A program made the translations under genes and the position numbers. Below the pieces are notes generated by a model, which was not told the origin of the DNA, did not search any database, and saw only the letters and a list, made by a program, of their open reading frames with translations. This document shows, piece by piece, positions 1-10,039 of a DNA stretch of 61,367 nucleotides. The DNA is from Candidatus Aminicenantota bacterium (GTDB lineage Bacteria > Acidobacteriota > Aminicenantia > UBA2199): contig JAOZUQ010000009.1 of the NCBI GenBank assembly GCA_029938635.1, positions 1-61,367 on the forward strand. Direction: 5' to 3'. Each line of letters starts with the position of its first letter. Within the stretch, counting starts at the first letter, position 1.

Positions 1-1047
1 CTTGAGTTTTTGAGAACTCTTACAAAAGAGATAGAACTCATCTCAAAGATGATAGAAGGAAATGAAAGAGTTCCCGGAAAAGAAGAAGTGATAATCCGAA
101 ATGGTGGTATTATCGGAGGCAGTAAGATAATTAAGAATCTGATAAAGCAAACTGAAAAGATCTCTAAAAGTGAGTTATTTATACTGATTTATGGCGAGAG
201 CGGCACCGGGAAAGAATTGTTTGCAAGGATGATCCATGAAAGATCATCCAGAAAAAATGGAAAATATGTGGCAATTAATTGTGCTGCAATTCCGGAGAAT
301 CTTCTGGAAGCAGAACTTTTCGGGTATGAGAAGGGTGCTTTTACCGATGCATATGCAAGAAAAAAAGGCAAACTTGAATTAGCCTCCGGCGGGACATTGG
401 TACTTGATGAGATCGGAGATATGCCACTTACCCTTCAGGCGCGTATCTTACGGGCACTACAGGAAAAAGAGTTCTATAGAATAGGAGGAACCGAACTTGT
501 AAAAGTAGATCTAAGGATAATATCGTTAACAAATAAGGATATGAATAAACTGATCGAAAACGGAGAGTTCAGAGAGGATCTTTATTACAGGCTTGTCCAT
601 CACATTGTTAATATACCCCCGTTAAGAGAAAGAGAGGAAGATGTATCTATCCTTATAAATTATTTTTCCGGTGAATTTTCCAGAAGATCAGGAAAAGATT
701 TCAAGGGATATTCAATTAAGGCACAAAAGGCAATGTTGGGATATAGCTGGCCAGGCAACATAAGGCAATTGAAAAATGAGGTAAACAGGATAATTAATCT
801 TACAGATAGTGATGAATTTATTAAATATGATATCTTATCGAGCGATATTAAAGAATTTTTTGAACAAAAACATGAAAAGTCTAAAAGTGAAAGTGAGATC
901 AACAACGAGAGCGAAACAGCAACAATAATAAGAGTTTTAGGTGAAAACAACTGGAACAAAACTCATGCTGCGAAAGAATTGGGGATGACCTACAGAGGTC
1001 TTCATAAAAAAATGATTCGCCTTGGTATTAAAAAGATCAAACCATAA
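1..1047 (+). CDS. Sigma-54-dependent transcriptional activator (AAA+ and Fis-type HTH), 5' end cut by window
   Basis: This is an enhancer-binding protein that would remodel RNA polymerase-sigma-54. Counting from the TTG at 10, the AAA+ domain shows Walker A GESGTGKE (about residues 62-69), a GAFTDA loop (109-114; the family norm is GAFTGA) and Walker B VLDEIGD, then the arginine-rich sensor region. A Fis-type helix-turn-helix closes the protein (about 305-340, HAAKELGMTYRGLHKKM). The frame is open from base 1 (three sense codons before the TTG), so an N-terminal sensor domain, perhaps FHA or GAF, probably lies outside the window; the TTG is not a convincing start. The stop is followed immediately by the ATG of a Ser/Thr kinase, so the genes are co-transcribed, which suggests that the kinase may signal to this activator. 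That link is inference. Confidence 0.9.
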   Translation, partial: LEFLRTLTKEIELISKMIEGNERVPGKEEVIIRNGGIIGGSKIIKNLIKQTEKISKSELFILIYGESGTGKELFARMIHERSSRKNGKYVAINCAAIPENLLEAELFGYEKGAFTDAYARKKGKLELASGGTLVLDEIGDMPLTLQARILRALQEKEFYRIGGTELVKVDLRIISLTNKDMNKLIENGEFREDLYYRLVHHIVNIPPLREREEDVSILINYFSGEFSRRSGKDFKGYSIKAQKAMLGYSWPGNIRQLKNEVNRIINLTDSDEFIKYDILSSDIKEFFEQKHEKSKSESEINNESETATIIRVLGENNWNKTHAAKELGMTYRGLHKKMIRLGIKKIKP

Positions 1048-3897
1048 ATGACAGAAGAACTCAGGAAAACACAGAAGATTGGTTTATCAAATTCTGACGG
1101 AAAAAATTCCGGCCTTGAACTAGAGCAGGGACAAATCATTAATTCCAGATACAGGATAATTGAAAATATAGGCTCCGGAGGGTTTGGAACCGTGTTTCGT
1201 GCAACTGACCTTTTATTAAATAAAGATGTGGCTTTGAAATTTCTTGATCCGGAGATCAGGGATAATAAAAAAAAATTTATCAGGGTCCAGAGAGAGATCA
1301 ATACTTCACAAAAAATATCCGATGAAAGAGTTGTGAAAATATTTGGTATTGAGTATATGAATGATACACCTTTCCTGATCATGGAATTTATTAAAGGTGT
1401 TAACCTGAAAACGTTTATTAATAAAAAGAAATTTTTGAAATGGGCAGAATTTAAGCCTCTGTTTATTGAGATATTAAATGGGATAAAGTCACTTCATGAT
1501 AAAAATATTATCCATAGGGATATCAAACCCTCAAATATAATTATTACATCTGATGGTAATATAAAGATAATTGATTTCGGGTTATCAAAAGAGCTCAGTG
1601 ATACAGAAAAGACCTCTTCATTAGGTGAGATGATCGGCTCACCAAAATATATGTCCCCTGAACAGATTAAAGGTGTAAAACTCGATCATACTTCGGATAT
1701 TTATCAATTGGGGTTGATCCTTTATTATATTATTACTCAGGAAACAAATGAAAAGAGTGACAGTTCAACGATCGAACAATTAATGGAGAGGATCAATTCT
1801 GATCCAAGGAAAGTGTATAGGTTTAATTCTCCTGTATCCCGATTTGTAAAATTTGGAATTTATAAATCTATTGAGACCGAAAAAAAATTCAGATTCACAT
1901 CTGTTAAAGAAATGATAGATTATTTCAATGCTGAAAATTTTGTTCTTTTAAAATATATTTCAAATATTTTTCTAAGAAAAAAAATGGCACTTATTTCATC
2001 TCTGATCATTATTGTACTTATTTTGTTGTCCGGCTTTCTTTATTTGGAAAATTCCGGTGTTGTTTCAGAGCTTGATTTTCATGGGAATGATCTAAAGGCT
2101 TATAACAGCTTCGGCTTTGAATTATTCAGGGAAAATTTTTCTGAGATGAATGTTATAAATGCGCTTCCGGTTAAAATTGATAGTAATTTTAAACGTTTGC
2201 GGATGAGAGGATCGAAGGAAAGTTATGTTAATAAAGATATGAATGTTTCAGCGGTTTTTCTTTCAAAAAGAGATCTTTACAAAGATATAACTAAACTATC
2301 AATTAATTCTGATAAATTTTCAAGTAAAGTGATATTGTTGGACAAAGAAGGGAAATCTGTATATTCAAAAAATTTCCATATGGTCAATGATTTAAATATA
2401 AGAACTTTATTCTCAGGATGGATGGACTTTATAGAAATAGCATCCGATGATATTAACACTGACGGCAGAGATGAGATACATTTTTATTTCTATCAGAACA
2501 TGAGTATGTATCCCTCCGGTTTCTGTATTCTGGATAACAAAGATTTTCATTCTATATATAATTCGGGCCATATTGAAAAAACCTACTTCTATAAAACAGA
2601 AAAGAACAGATCAAACGTATTGTTGATAGGGAGAAACAACCCTTTCTGTCATTTCAGGTTCATTTGTGATCTTGAATACTCAACCTTCAGTGACATCCGC
2701 TTACCACCTATGCTTAATAAAAGTATCAACAAAACAAGCTTCATGTTTCCAATTATGTTTATCCCTTATAAAACCAGGATCCAGAATAATAATTGGGATA
2801 CTTCCGGAGAGATCTCTTTTATATCACAAATAGATGACAAGGTCTTTACATTAAATAGAGAATGGGAGTTAACTATCTCTGATAAAAACGGGAAGACCAC
2901 GTATAGGGATAATATCCGTGAAGTGAGTGATATGTTTTATTATTTAAATGCTGCCTACAGAAAGAAAATGGAAAGAAGAAGTGCCTTTGATCCCGGTTCC
3001 GAGATAGAGTCTGCACTAAAATTGAATATTTCCAACCCAGTCTATAAATCTCTGATAAATTATTATGCCGGAGATCTTTTCTTAAGTGCCGGATATTATT
3101 CGGAAGCAGAGAAGTATTTTAATATTTCTCATAAATTTCTTCCGGAAAATTTTGATATTAATCAAAAAATGGCTGAATTATATTTTTTGTCAGAAAATAT
3201 AAGTGAACTTGAAAATGAGATAGAGAAGAATTCTACAGGATTTTCCGGATTCTACGGTTTAGGGAACTTTGGTATCAAATTGTTTCAAATATATGTTAAT
3301 CTTCACACCGGTAACTTCAGAGCGGCCTCGGATCTGTCAGGAGACTATAAAAAAGCTACAGGTTATATTGAGGGCATGAGCTCCATTTTTAATGGTGATT
3401 ATGAAAATGCATTTATTGAATCATCCCGTCTTATTGGAAGGCGTACAACTCCCTTTACTCTTTCTGAAGCACGGTTATTATATTCAAAAACTGTATTGTT
3501 GAACTATTTTTTTAATAAAAAATCAGATCTTATAGATCATAAAGATATGAAACTTGCTGATTTTTATTTTTCTGATATTGCAGTAAATTCATTGCCTGAC
3601 GGGCATCTTGCAGCCATGTCAAGAGCATACTTTATGGCTTTGAATGGAGATCACTTGAATGCAGAAAAATATGCTGATGAAACTTTAGCAAAACTCCTTC
3701 AGGAAAGCAGTGGAGATATGAATACCAGGTTGTGGTTATTTTATGATTCATTTATATATGGGAAGATCATGGAGATAACAGGGAATAAAACTAAAGCAGT
3801 AAGAGGCTATAAAATTTCGTTCAGATCAAATCCTTTTTCTGATCTGGGAGTTCGATCAAAGTCAAAGATAAAAATTTTGAAGTCTGAAAATATATAA
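1048..3897 (+). CDS. Receptor-type Ser/Thr protein kinase with transmembrane segment, sensor region and TPR-like C-terminus
   Basis: Hanks-type kinase of 949 residues. The catalytic domain (about 35-300) has the glycine loop GSGGFG, catalytic Lys64 in VALKF, HRDIKPSN and DFG, and SPKYMSPEQ at the activation segment, so it should be active. One membrane helix follows at about 312-333. The outer half contains a DxNxDGxDE loop like the calcium-binding loops of FG-GAP/VCBS repeats, then helical TPR-like repeats (about 640-940). It starts directly on the TAA of the preceding sigma-54 activator and sits 5 nt before a paralogous kinase. The ligand is unknown. The sensor and TPR parts lie after the membrane helix and are predicted to be extracytoplasmic. 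Confidence 0.9.
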   Translation: MTEELRKTQKIGLSNSDGKNSGLELEQGQIINSRYRIIENIGSGGFGTVFRATDLLLNKDVALKFLDPEIRDNKKKFIRVQREINTSQKISDERVVKIFGIEYMNDTPFLIMEFIKGVNLKTFINKKKFLKWAEFKPLFIEILNGIKSLHDKNIIHRDIKPSNIIITSDGNIKIIDFGLSKELSDTEKTSSLGEMIGSPKYMSPEQIKGVKLDHTSDIYQLGLILYYIITQETNEKSDSSTIEQLMERINSDPRKVYRFNSPVSRFVKFGIYKSIETEKKFRFTSVKEMIDYFNAENFVLLKYISNIFLRKKMALISSLIIIVLILLSGFLYLENSGVVSELDFHGNDLKAYNSFGFELFRENFSEMNVINALPVKIDSNFKRLRMRGSKESYVNKDMNVSAVFLSKRDLYKDITKLSINSDKFSSKVILLDKEGKSVYSKNFHMVNDLNIRTLFSGWMDFIEIASDDINTDGRDEIHFYFYQNMSMYPSGFCILDNKDFHSIYNSGHIEKTYFYKTEKNRSNVLLIGRNNPFCHFRFICDLEYSTFSDIRLPPMLNKSINKTSFMFPIMFIPYKTRIQNNNWDTSGEISFISQIDDKVFTLNREWELTISDKNGKTTYRDNIREVSDMFYYLNAAYRKKMERRSAFDPGSEIESALKLNISNPVYKSLINYYAGDLFLSAGYYSEAEKYFNISHKFLPENFDINQKMAELYFLSENISELENEIEKNSTGFSGFYGLGNFGIKLFQIYVNLHTGNFRAASDLSGDYKKATGYIEGMSSIFNGDYENAFIESSRLIGRRTTPFTLSEARLLYSKTVLLNYFFNKKSDLIDHKDMKLADFYFSDIAVNSLPDGHLAAMSRAYFMALNGDHLNAEKYADETLAKLLQESSGDMNTRLWLFYDSFIYGKIMEITGNKTKAVRGYKISFRSNPFSDLGVRSKSKIKILKSENI

Positions 3898-3902
3898 ATT
3901 CT

Positions 3903-6704
3903 ATGAATGTGAAAAATGATTCAAGGAATACACTCGTCAATTCGTCACTGAGAGATTCGTTTCTGAATCGGATTAAAACATTCGAAAATAAAAAAATCAA
4001 TTCACGCTATAAATTAATGGAGGAACTTGGCTCAGGTGGTTTTGGTGTTGTTTATAAAGCAAATGATTCGATATTAGACAAAGATGTTGCAATCAAATTC
4101 CTGAATCCTGACTTTATCAATAGTGAAAAAAAATTTCACAGAGTAAAAAGAGAGATAAATATTTCACAGAAAATTACTGACAAAAGAATTGTGAAAATTT
4201 TCTCACTGGAAAAATTTGAGGAAGTTCATTTTCTGGTAATGGAATATGTAGAAGGCAGAAGCCTCAGGGATAAACTGGGAGAGGGAGAGAAGATTGACTG
4301 GGAAAAGTTTAAGCCACTGTTTATGAATGTGATGAAAGCTGTAAAAACTCTTCATGATCACGGAATAATTCATCGGGATCTAAAACCGTCAAATATTTTC
4401 CTGACTGGATCTGATGAAATCAAGTTATTGGATTTCGGATTATCTAAAGAGATTAGTGATGTGGAAAAGACCTCTTCAATCGGAGAGATTATAGGCTCTC
4501 CTCACTATATGTCACCGGAACAGGCAAATATGTCTGATTTAGGTATGAGATCGGATATTTATCAATTGGGATTGATTTTATATAGAGTTTTATCCGGGAA
4601 ACTCCCTTTTGATGATTCATCAAATACTCTTGAACTGATCTTTAAAAGAGTTCTGGAAAAACCTGATAAGATCGACCGTAATGTTGTTAGTATTCCAAAA
4701 TATGTGGAATTTGGTATTTTCAAAGCGATTGAGAGAAGAACCGAGGACAGGTTCAACTCGATAGATGAAATGATATTATATTTTGAAAAGGGGAGATATT
4801 CTCTATTCGGGAAAATCATTCACACCATAAAAAAACATCCTGTAAGAACCATATCAATGTTCATCTTGATACTATCTTTAACATTTTCGGGTTATTATTT
4901 TTTAATTAATTCCAATGTATTAAAATCTATAAGACATCATGGTTCTAAACTTGAAGCTTTTAATCCACTGGGAATTAAGTTGTGGGAAAAAGATTTTAAA
5001 CCTCATAAAATAAGTGAGGTTTTTAAGATGGATGAGAAGATACTGATAAAGTATGATATAGGGAATAGAAATTCTCTTACTGATACTGATGGATTTATTG
5101 CAATCTTAAATGATCCTGAGATCGATCAGGACAGCTCGATCGCTTCACTTGAATTTGATAATAAAGTTTCCTTGTTGACCAATGATGGAAATGAACTTAC
5201 CAGGTTGGGTTTTTTCTATTTTTTTAATTTGGGAAGATATGATTTTATAAAAAAATTCTATATCCATTTTGTTGAGAGAACAGATCTTGATAATGATGGA
5301 GAACAGGAGATCATCCTTAAAATTCGCCATTATATGGATATGTTTCCAACTGCATTTGTCCTCATAAAAGACCTGAATTTTTATTCATTTGCCAACCCGG
5401 GGATAATCTCGGAAACTGAGTGTTTTGAAGCTGACAATAAGCATTCCCGCTTCATAATACAGGGGATGAATAATATCCTCTCTCATATCTATTTTATTGC
5501 TGAGGTAAAATTTGATTATGAAAACAGCTATATTAAAAATCAAACAGGATTCCCGAATCTGAAGCATGACAATAAATTTTATCCTGAATTTATATGTTTT
5601 CTGCCTAAATTTTTTAAAGAAGATATAACAAACTGGGAGACAAAGGGTTTTATTAAAGTAGTAAATTATCATACCGGAGAGGAGATAATAGTGGGTAAAG
5701 ATTATTCTCTGACAATAAAAAGTGATAGAGGAATTCTCAGGTATAAGAATTCCAGAGAAAATCTTTTCAGGATCTACAGATTAATTGATGATTATTATCA
5801 GGAAAAATGGACAAACAAAAATTTAGTGAAAGCTTACCAAATCATTTCAAGATGTTTTGAAATTTCTTTTGAAAATCCGTATCTAAGGTCAGCTTTATTG
5901 TATTTTAAAGGTGATCTTGAAGTAGCTTTGGGAAAACTTAGTGAAGGTGAAAGAACTTTAGAAGAATCAATGAGATTTTATGACAAGAACCTTGACTCTG
6001 CACGAAGGCTTTGTGAGATCGAATTCCTGAGGGATAATCCGGAAAGGGCTCTGGAAAAAATATTTAATGATTTTGGCCATATCTCAAATTTCTGGGGTCT
6101 TAGTTTCGGGAGAGAGATATTCAGAAGTTTTTGTGAAATTCAAATGGGTAATTTCTTAAAGGCTGAAGAGATCTATTCATTATATTTTCAGAAATCTAAT
6201 TTACAGAACATGAATCTTTTAAATGGTGTTCTGAGTATTTTTAAAGGAAGCTACAATGAAGCAATTGATCTGCTGAGGAAAACAGATGATACCAGAATTT
6301 TTACACTAGCAGAGTTGAGGTTATTCCTGGCCAGGGCAATGCTTTTATCAGAAACCGATCTAAAGAGGGCACAATTTTATTTTAAGGATCTTTCTCTCTA
6401 TTCACTTTCTCTGTCTTATCTTGCAACAATGTCAAATTGTTATTTCAAAGTGAAGAGCGGAGAAACAGATATTTCAATAAAGGATATTATAGATAGTTTT
6501 AATGTGACAATAGATCATTCCAAAGTGGATTTTCAGGGGAAGTTATGGCTTTTTTACGATGCATATATTTATGGTAAAACTATGGAAATCCTTAATAATA
6601 AAAATGAAGCGATCAGTGGATATAACCTATCCATCAGATCAAATCCATATACAGAATTGGCTGAAAAATCAAAAAAAAATCTGGACAGGCTTTTAAAGAA
6701 ATAG
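3903..6704 (+). CDS. Receptor-type Ser/Thr protein kinase, tandem paralogue of the preceding gene
   Basis: A 933-residue kinase with the same architecture as its upstream neighbour: N-terminal kinase domain (GSGGFG, VAIKF, HRDLKPSN, DFG, SPHYMSPEQ), one transmembrane helix near residues 312-335, an outer region with the loop DLDNDGEQE resembling a VCBS/FG-GAP calcium site, and C-terminal TPR-like repeats. All catalytic motifs are intact in both copies, so the pair looks like a tandem duplication that kept function and diverged in the sensor part. No Shine-Dalgarno precedes the ATG; a TATATA lies exactly 6 nt upstream, so an internal leaderless start is possible, although no good -35 accompanies it. 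An AT-rich hairpin follows the stop. Confidence 0.9.
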   Translation: MNVKNDSRNTLVNSSLRDSFLNRIKTFENKKINSRYKLMEELGSGGFGVVYKANDSILDKDVAIKFLNPDFINSEKKFHRVKREINISQKITDKRIVKIFSLEKFEEVHFLVMEYVEGRSLRDKLGEGEKIDWEKFKPLFMNVMKAVKTLHDHGIIHRDLKPSNIFLTGSDEIKLLDFGLSKEISDVEKTSSIGEIIGSPHYMSPEQANMSDLGMRSDIYQLGLILYRVLSGKLPFDDSSNTLELIFKRVLEKPDKIDRNVVSIPKYVEFGIFKAIERRTEDRFNSIDEMILYFEKGRYSLFGKIIHTIKKHPVRTISMFILILSLTFSGYYFLINSNVLKSIRHHGSKLEAFNPLGIKLWEKDFKPHKISEVFKMDEKILIKYDIGNRNSLTDTDGFIAILNDPEIDQDSSIASLEFDNKVSLLTNDGNELTRLGFFYFFNLGRYDFIKKFYIHFVERTDLDNDGEQEIILKIRHYMDMFPTAFVLIKDLNFYSFANPGIISETECFEADNKHSRFIIQGMNNILSHIYFIAEVKFDYENSYIKNQTGFPNLKHDNKFYPEFICFLPKFFKEDITNWETKGFIKVVNYHTGEEIIVGKDYSLTIKSDRGILRYKNSRENLFRIYRLIDDYYQEKWTNKNLVKAYQIISRCFEISFENPYLRSALLYFKGDLEVALGKLSEGERTLEESMRFYDKNLDSARRLCEIEFLRDNPERALEKIFNDFGHISNFWGLSFGREIFRSFCEIQMGNFLKAEEIYSLYFQKSNLQNMNLLNGVLSIFKGSYNEAIDLLRKTDDTRIFTLAELRLFLARAMLLSETDLKRAQFYFKDLSLYSLSLSYLATMSNCYFKVKSGETDISIKDIIDSFNVTIDHSKVDFQGKLWLFYDAYIYGKTMEILNNKNEAISGYNLSIRSNPYTELAEKSKKNLDRLLKK

Positions 6705-6713
6705 ATCGCCGGG

Positions 6714-6730
6714 TTAATTCACTGAATTAA
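6714..6730. terminator. Possible bidirectional terminator hairpin between convergent genes
   Basis: A perfect 7-bp stem (TTAATTC, loop ACT, GAATTAA) sits in the 31-nt gap between the convergent kinase and livF genes, followed by GTATTTT on the plus strand. The stem is AT-only apart from one pair, so strength is doubtful; position is the main support. Confidence 0.4.
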
Positions 6731-6735
6731 GTATT

Positions 6736-7443
6736 TTACATTCCGAGATATGCTTTTTTTATATCAGGATTCTTTATAAGTTCCTCTGATTTACCCTTTA
6801 GAGTTATACTTCCGGTATCAAGTATATAGGCAAAGTTTGAATTTTCAAGAGCAAGCCGGACATCCTGTTCTACAATGAATATTGTTTTTCCTGAAGCATT
6901 CAGGTCTTTTATGATACTTATAAGATCATCAACAATTACCGGAGCCAGGCCGAGTGACATCTCATCAATGAGGAGGAGGTCCGGATCTCCCATCAGCCCT
7001 TTCCCCAGGGCCAGCATCTGTTGTTCACCTCCGGAAAGACTTCCTGCTTTCTGTTTTCTCCTCTCTTCTAATATCGGAAAGAGTAAATAAGTATTGTCCA
7101 GGTCCTTCATTATACTTTTATCTTTTCTTGAGTAGGCTCCCATTAAAAGGTTCTCCTCAATACTCATATCAGAGAAAAGTTTTCTCCCCTCAGGAATATG
7201 AATGATCTTGTCCCTTATAATTTTATCAGGAGAAATTCCTGTTATATCCTTTCCATTGAATATTATTTTTCCCGAAGTTGGAGTTAACAGGCCGGAGATC
7301 GTCTTCAACAAAGTGGATTTTCCTGCTCCATTGGAACCGACGAGAGCAATTATTTCCCCTTTTTCTATACTTAGAGATATGTCACTTAGAACATTTACAT
7401 CTCCGTATCCGGAATTTAAATTTTCTATTTCAAGGAATGCCAT
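6736..7443 (-). CDS. livF: Branched-chain amino acid ABC transporter ATP-binding protein LivF
   Basis: ATPase of 235 residues, the usual LivF length. Walker [10 protein letters not shown], signature [12 protein letters not shown] and Walker [11 protein letters not shown] are intact. LivF is the second, shorter ATPase of HAAT-type importers for leucine, isoleucine and valine and docks on the cytoplasmic face of LivH/LivM. It is the last gene of the minus-strand operon livK-livH-livM-livG-livF, 4 nt after livG. All five parts of the transporter are present and in the standard order. Substrate specificity within the family (branched-chain amino acids, other amino acids, urea or amides) cannot be fixed from sequence. 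Confidence 0.93.
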   Translation of the reverse strand: MAFLEIENLNSGYGDVNVLSDISLSIEKGEIIALVGSNGAGKSTLLKTISGLLTPTSGKIIFNGKDITGISPDKIIRDKIIHIPEGRKLFSDMSIEENLLMGAYSRKDKSIMKDLDNTYLLFPILEERRKQKAGSLSGGEQQMLALGKGLMGDPDLLLIDEMSLGLAPVIVDDLISIIKDLNASGKTIFIVEQDVRLALENSNFAYILDTGSITLKGKSEELIKNPDIKKAYLGM

Positions 7444-7447
7444 CTTT

Positions 7448-8203
7448 TTATTTGATCAATTGTTCATATCTTTTCCCCAGATATGCCTTAATAACTTCAC
7501 TATCATTTAATACCTGCTCCGGTGTACCTTCAGCTATTTTATTCCCATGATGCAGGACAAATATTCTGTCAGTTATTGATCTTATCGCTCTCATAACATG
7601 TTCAATCATAAGAACTGATATCCCCCTTTCTCTGATCTTTTGTATTATTTCCGTTGATCGGTCTATCTCTTTATGATTAAGTCCCGCCATTACTTCATCG
7701 AAGAAGATCACTTCGGGATCCATTGCGAGAGTTTTGGCCATCTCCAATTTTTTCCTTGATGCTACACTCAAATTTTCCGCAAGAGATCCTGAGTCATTGG
7801 AAAGTCCGGTAAATTCCAATACTTCCTCAGCAATACTGAATGCTTTCTTAATAGTTCTTTTTTTTCCCGATCTTCCATTCATTGCTCCGACAGCAATATT
7901 TTCCAGAACGGTCATTCCGGGGAAAGGTTTGACTATTTGAAATGTTCTGGCGACTCCTATCCTGCCTATCCTGTAAGGAGGCAATCCTTTTATAGATATG
8001 CCATTAAAGTAGATCTCTCCTCCGGCTGATCTGAGATTCCCTGCCAGCAAATTCACAAGGGTTGTTTTCCCTGATCCGTTTGGGCCTATCAGTCCGAGTA
8101 TTTCACCTCTTTTTAATTCAAAACTGATATTGTTTACAGCTGTTAATCCACCGAATTTCTTTGTAAGTCCCTTTGCACTGAGAATTACAGGATCTTTTTC
8201 CAT
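7448..8203 (-). CDS. livG: Branched-chain amino acid ABC transporter ATP-binding protein LivG
   Basis: ATPase of 251 residues with Walker [10 protein letters not shown] and Walker [13 protein letters not shown]. The signature region reads [12 protein letters not shown], which departs from the canonical LSGGQ pattern but is typical of LivG proteins. The C-terminal extension (KAYLGKRY) is characteristic of this subunit. It pairs with LivF on the inner face of the LivH/LivM permease. It lies 6 nt downstream of livM and 4 nt upstream of livF in one operon. Confidence 0.93.
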   Translation of the reverse strand: MEKDPVILSAKGLTKKFGGLTAVNNISFELKRGEILGLIGPNGSGKTTLVNLLAGNLRSAGGEIYFNGISIKGLPPYRIGRIGVARTFQIVKPFPGMTVLENIAVGAMNGRSGKKRTIKKAFSIAEEVLEFTGLSNDSGSLAENLSVASRKKLEMAKTLAMDPEVIFFDEVMAGLNHKEIDRSTEIIQKIRERGISVLMIEHVMRAIRSITDRIFVLHHGNKIAEGTPEQVLNDSEVIKAYLGKRYEQLIK

Positions 8204-8209
8204 ATTTTC

Positions 8210-9169
8210 TTAAACCCTGTGCTCCTCGATATTCTTTCTGAAGTATGATAATCCTTTTTTCCTTATATTGATAAAAATATCCAGCATTCCCTTCGGGGCG
8301 AACAAGATCATTAATATTATTACTATTCCTAAAAATAATGTATGAGCAACCAGGAAATAAGATGAGAGAAATTCTGAGATAGTTTCTATTGTAAATGCAC
8401 CGATCAAAGGCCCGAATAATGATCCCAGTCCTCCGAAAACTGACATCACGATCATTTTAATAGTAATCAGAACATTGAAAACCGGTTCGGGTTTAATAAA
8501 TCCCTGTTGGAATGCATAAATTCCTCCGGCCAGCCCGCTAAAGAATCCGCTTAAACTGAATGCGGCAGATTTATAAATGGTAGTATTTATACCCATTGAA
8601 TTAGCGGAGTCTTCGTTTTCCCTTATAGCTTTTAGATTATAACCGAATTTATTTTTAAAAATGATGCTGGTCAGGAAAAGCAGCAGGGCAAGAACGATCA
8701 ATGTAACATAGAAGAAAAATGTGTATATCCCGTCAACTGACATTTCCGGTGGCGGGAGATATATCCCTGAATTCCCTTCAGTAATATTAAGGTTTTGAAC
8801 CAGAGCTTTAATTGCTTCAGCAACTCCGAGAGTGGCAATTGCGAAATAATGCCCTTTAAGCCTGAGGATTGGCAGCCCCATAAGGAGGGCAAATAAAGCA
8901 GCAATAATACCGCCGAGAATCATGGAAACAAAGAAGCCTAACCCGGTATTACTCATTAGTATTGAAGTAGAGTAGGCCCCTATACCAAAAAATACGACAT
9001 TTCCGAATGATGCATATCCTGTATAACCTCCGATTATATTCCAGGAGCTTGCAAGAATCGAAAAGATCAGGATATCTGTAAGAAATCTTATTAAAAAATT
9101 ATTTGATGTGAGAAACGGAGAGAGTGAAAAGAGGATGAGAATCGAAATTAATAAAAGATTTTTTTTCAT
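8210..9169 (-). CDS. livM: Branched-chain amino acid ABC transporter permease LivM
   Basis: Integral membrane permease of 319 residues with about eight to ten hydrophobic helices. It contains the LivM/LivH-type cytoplasmic loop for ATPase docking (AIRENEDSANSMGIN) and the GGLGSLFGPLIGA segment common to this family. Its ATG overlaps the TGA of livH by 4 nt, which indicates translational coupling. Together with LivH it forms the translocation pore of the importer encoded by this operon. Confidence 0.92.
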   Translation of the reverse strand: MKKNLLLISILILFSLSPFLTSNNFLIRFLTDILIFSILASSWNIIGGYTGYASFGNVVFFGIGAYSTSILMSNTGLGFFVSMILGGIIAALFALLMGLPILRLKGHYFAIATLGVAEAIKALVQNLNITEGNSGIYLPPPEMSVDGIYTFFFYVTLIVLALLLFLTSIIFKNKFGYNLKAIRENEDSANSMGINTTIYKSAAFSLSGFFSGLAGGIYAFQQGFIKPEPVFNVLITIKMIVMSVFGGLGSLFGPLIGAFTIETISEFLSSYFLVAHTLFLGIVIILMILFAPKGMLDIFINIRKKGLSYFRKNIEEHRV

Positions 9170-10026
9170 TCTTTACCTTTGCCTAATATTCCTTTTGGCC
9201 TGAAGATCAGGATAATGACCAGGATCGAGAAGCTTATCAGACTCTCGAAAGTGGTTCCGAACCAATTCGTTCCGAAAGATTCTACTATTCCAAGTGTCAG
9301 CCCCCCTATAACAGGGCCGAGCATTGTTCCGAGGCCGCCAATAATTGTAACAACAAATGATTTCAAGGTGAGGCTTCCTCCCATTGTCGGAGATAAAGGG
9401 AAGATAATTGCCCATAATGTACCTGCAGCACCTGCAAGTGCTGTCCCGATACCGAATGTTATAGCATAAATTCTGGAGACTCTGACCCCGGAAAGTACAG
9501 CTCCATCCAGATCCTGTGAAGTAGCTCTTATGGCACGTCCCGATTTAGTTCTGGTCATGAAAAAAAAGAGTATGATTGTAATTGCAATAGCCAGAAGAAA
9601 TGCAATTAGCCTGACATAGGGGATCGTTACACCGAACATATTAAAATTTGAAGCTCCATATGAAACTTTTACTTTTCTTACATCTGCAGAGAATATCATC
9701 AGAGCTGCATTGTTTATGAATATTTCAATTCCGAATGCAAGTATTAAAGTAATAAATATTTCAGCTCTGATGACGAGGTTAATGATCCCCCTCTGTATAG
9801 TATATCCTATTAAGAACATTATTGATGAAGAGAATATTAAACTTACAAACGGGTCTATCCCGGTGAAATTGAACAGGAGAAATGTTATGTAAGCACCGAT
9901 CATGATAAAAGCGCCATGAGCAATATTGATTATATTCATGACTCCCCATATCAATGACATACCAAGGGCCATTAAACCATAGAGTCCTCCCTTCAATATT
10001 CCGTTAATCAGGATCTGGAGCGTCAT
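9166..10026 (-). CDS. livH: Branched-chain amino acid ABC transporter permease LivH
   Basis: Integral membrane permease of 286 residues, the normal LivH length. N-terminal NGILKGGLYGLMALGMSL, the docking loop RAIRATSQDLDGAVLSGV and the terminal FRPKGILG are family hallmarks. It overlaps livM by 4 nt and lies 13 nt after livK. It forms the importer channel with LivM. Confidence 0.93.
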   Translation of the reverse strand: MTLQILINGILKGGLYGLMALGMSLIWGVMNIINIAHGAFIMIGAYITFLLFNFTGIDPFVSLIFSSSIMFLIGYTIQRGIINLVIRAEIFITLILAFGIEIFINNAALMIFSADVRKVKVSYGASNFNMFGVTIPYVRLIAFLLAIAITIILFFFMTRTKSGRAIRATSQDLDGAVLSGVRVSRIYAITFGIGTALAGAAGTLWAIIFPLSPTMGGSLTLKSFVVTIIGGLGTMLGPVIGGLTLGIVESFGTNWFGTTFESLISFSILVIILIFRPKGILGKGKE

Positions 10027-10039
10027 TAAATCCCGGGAG

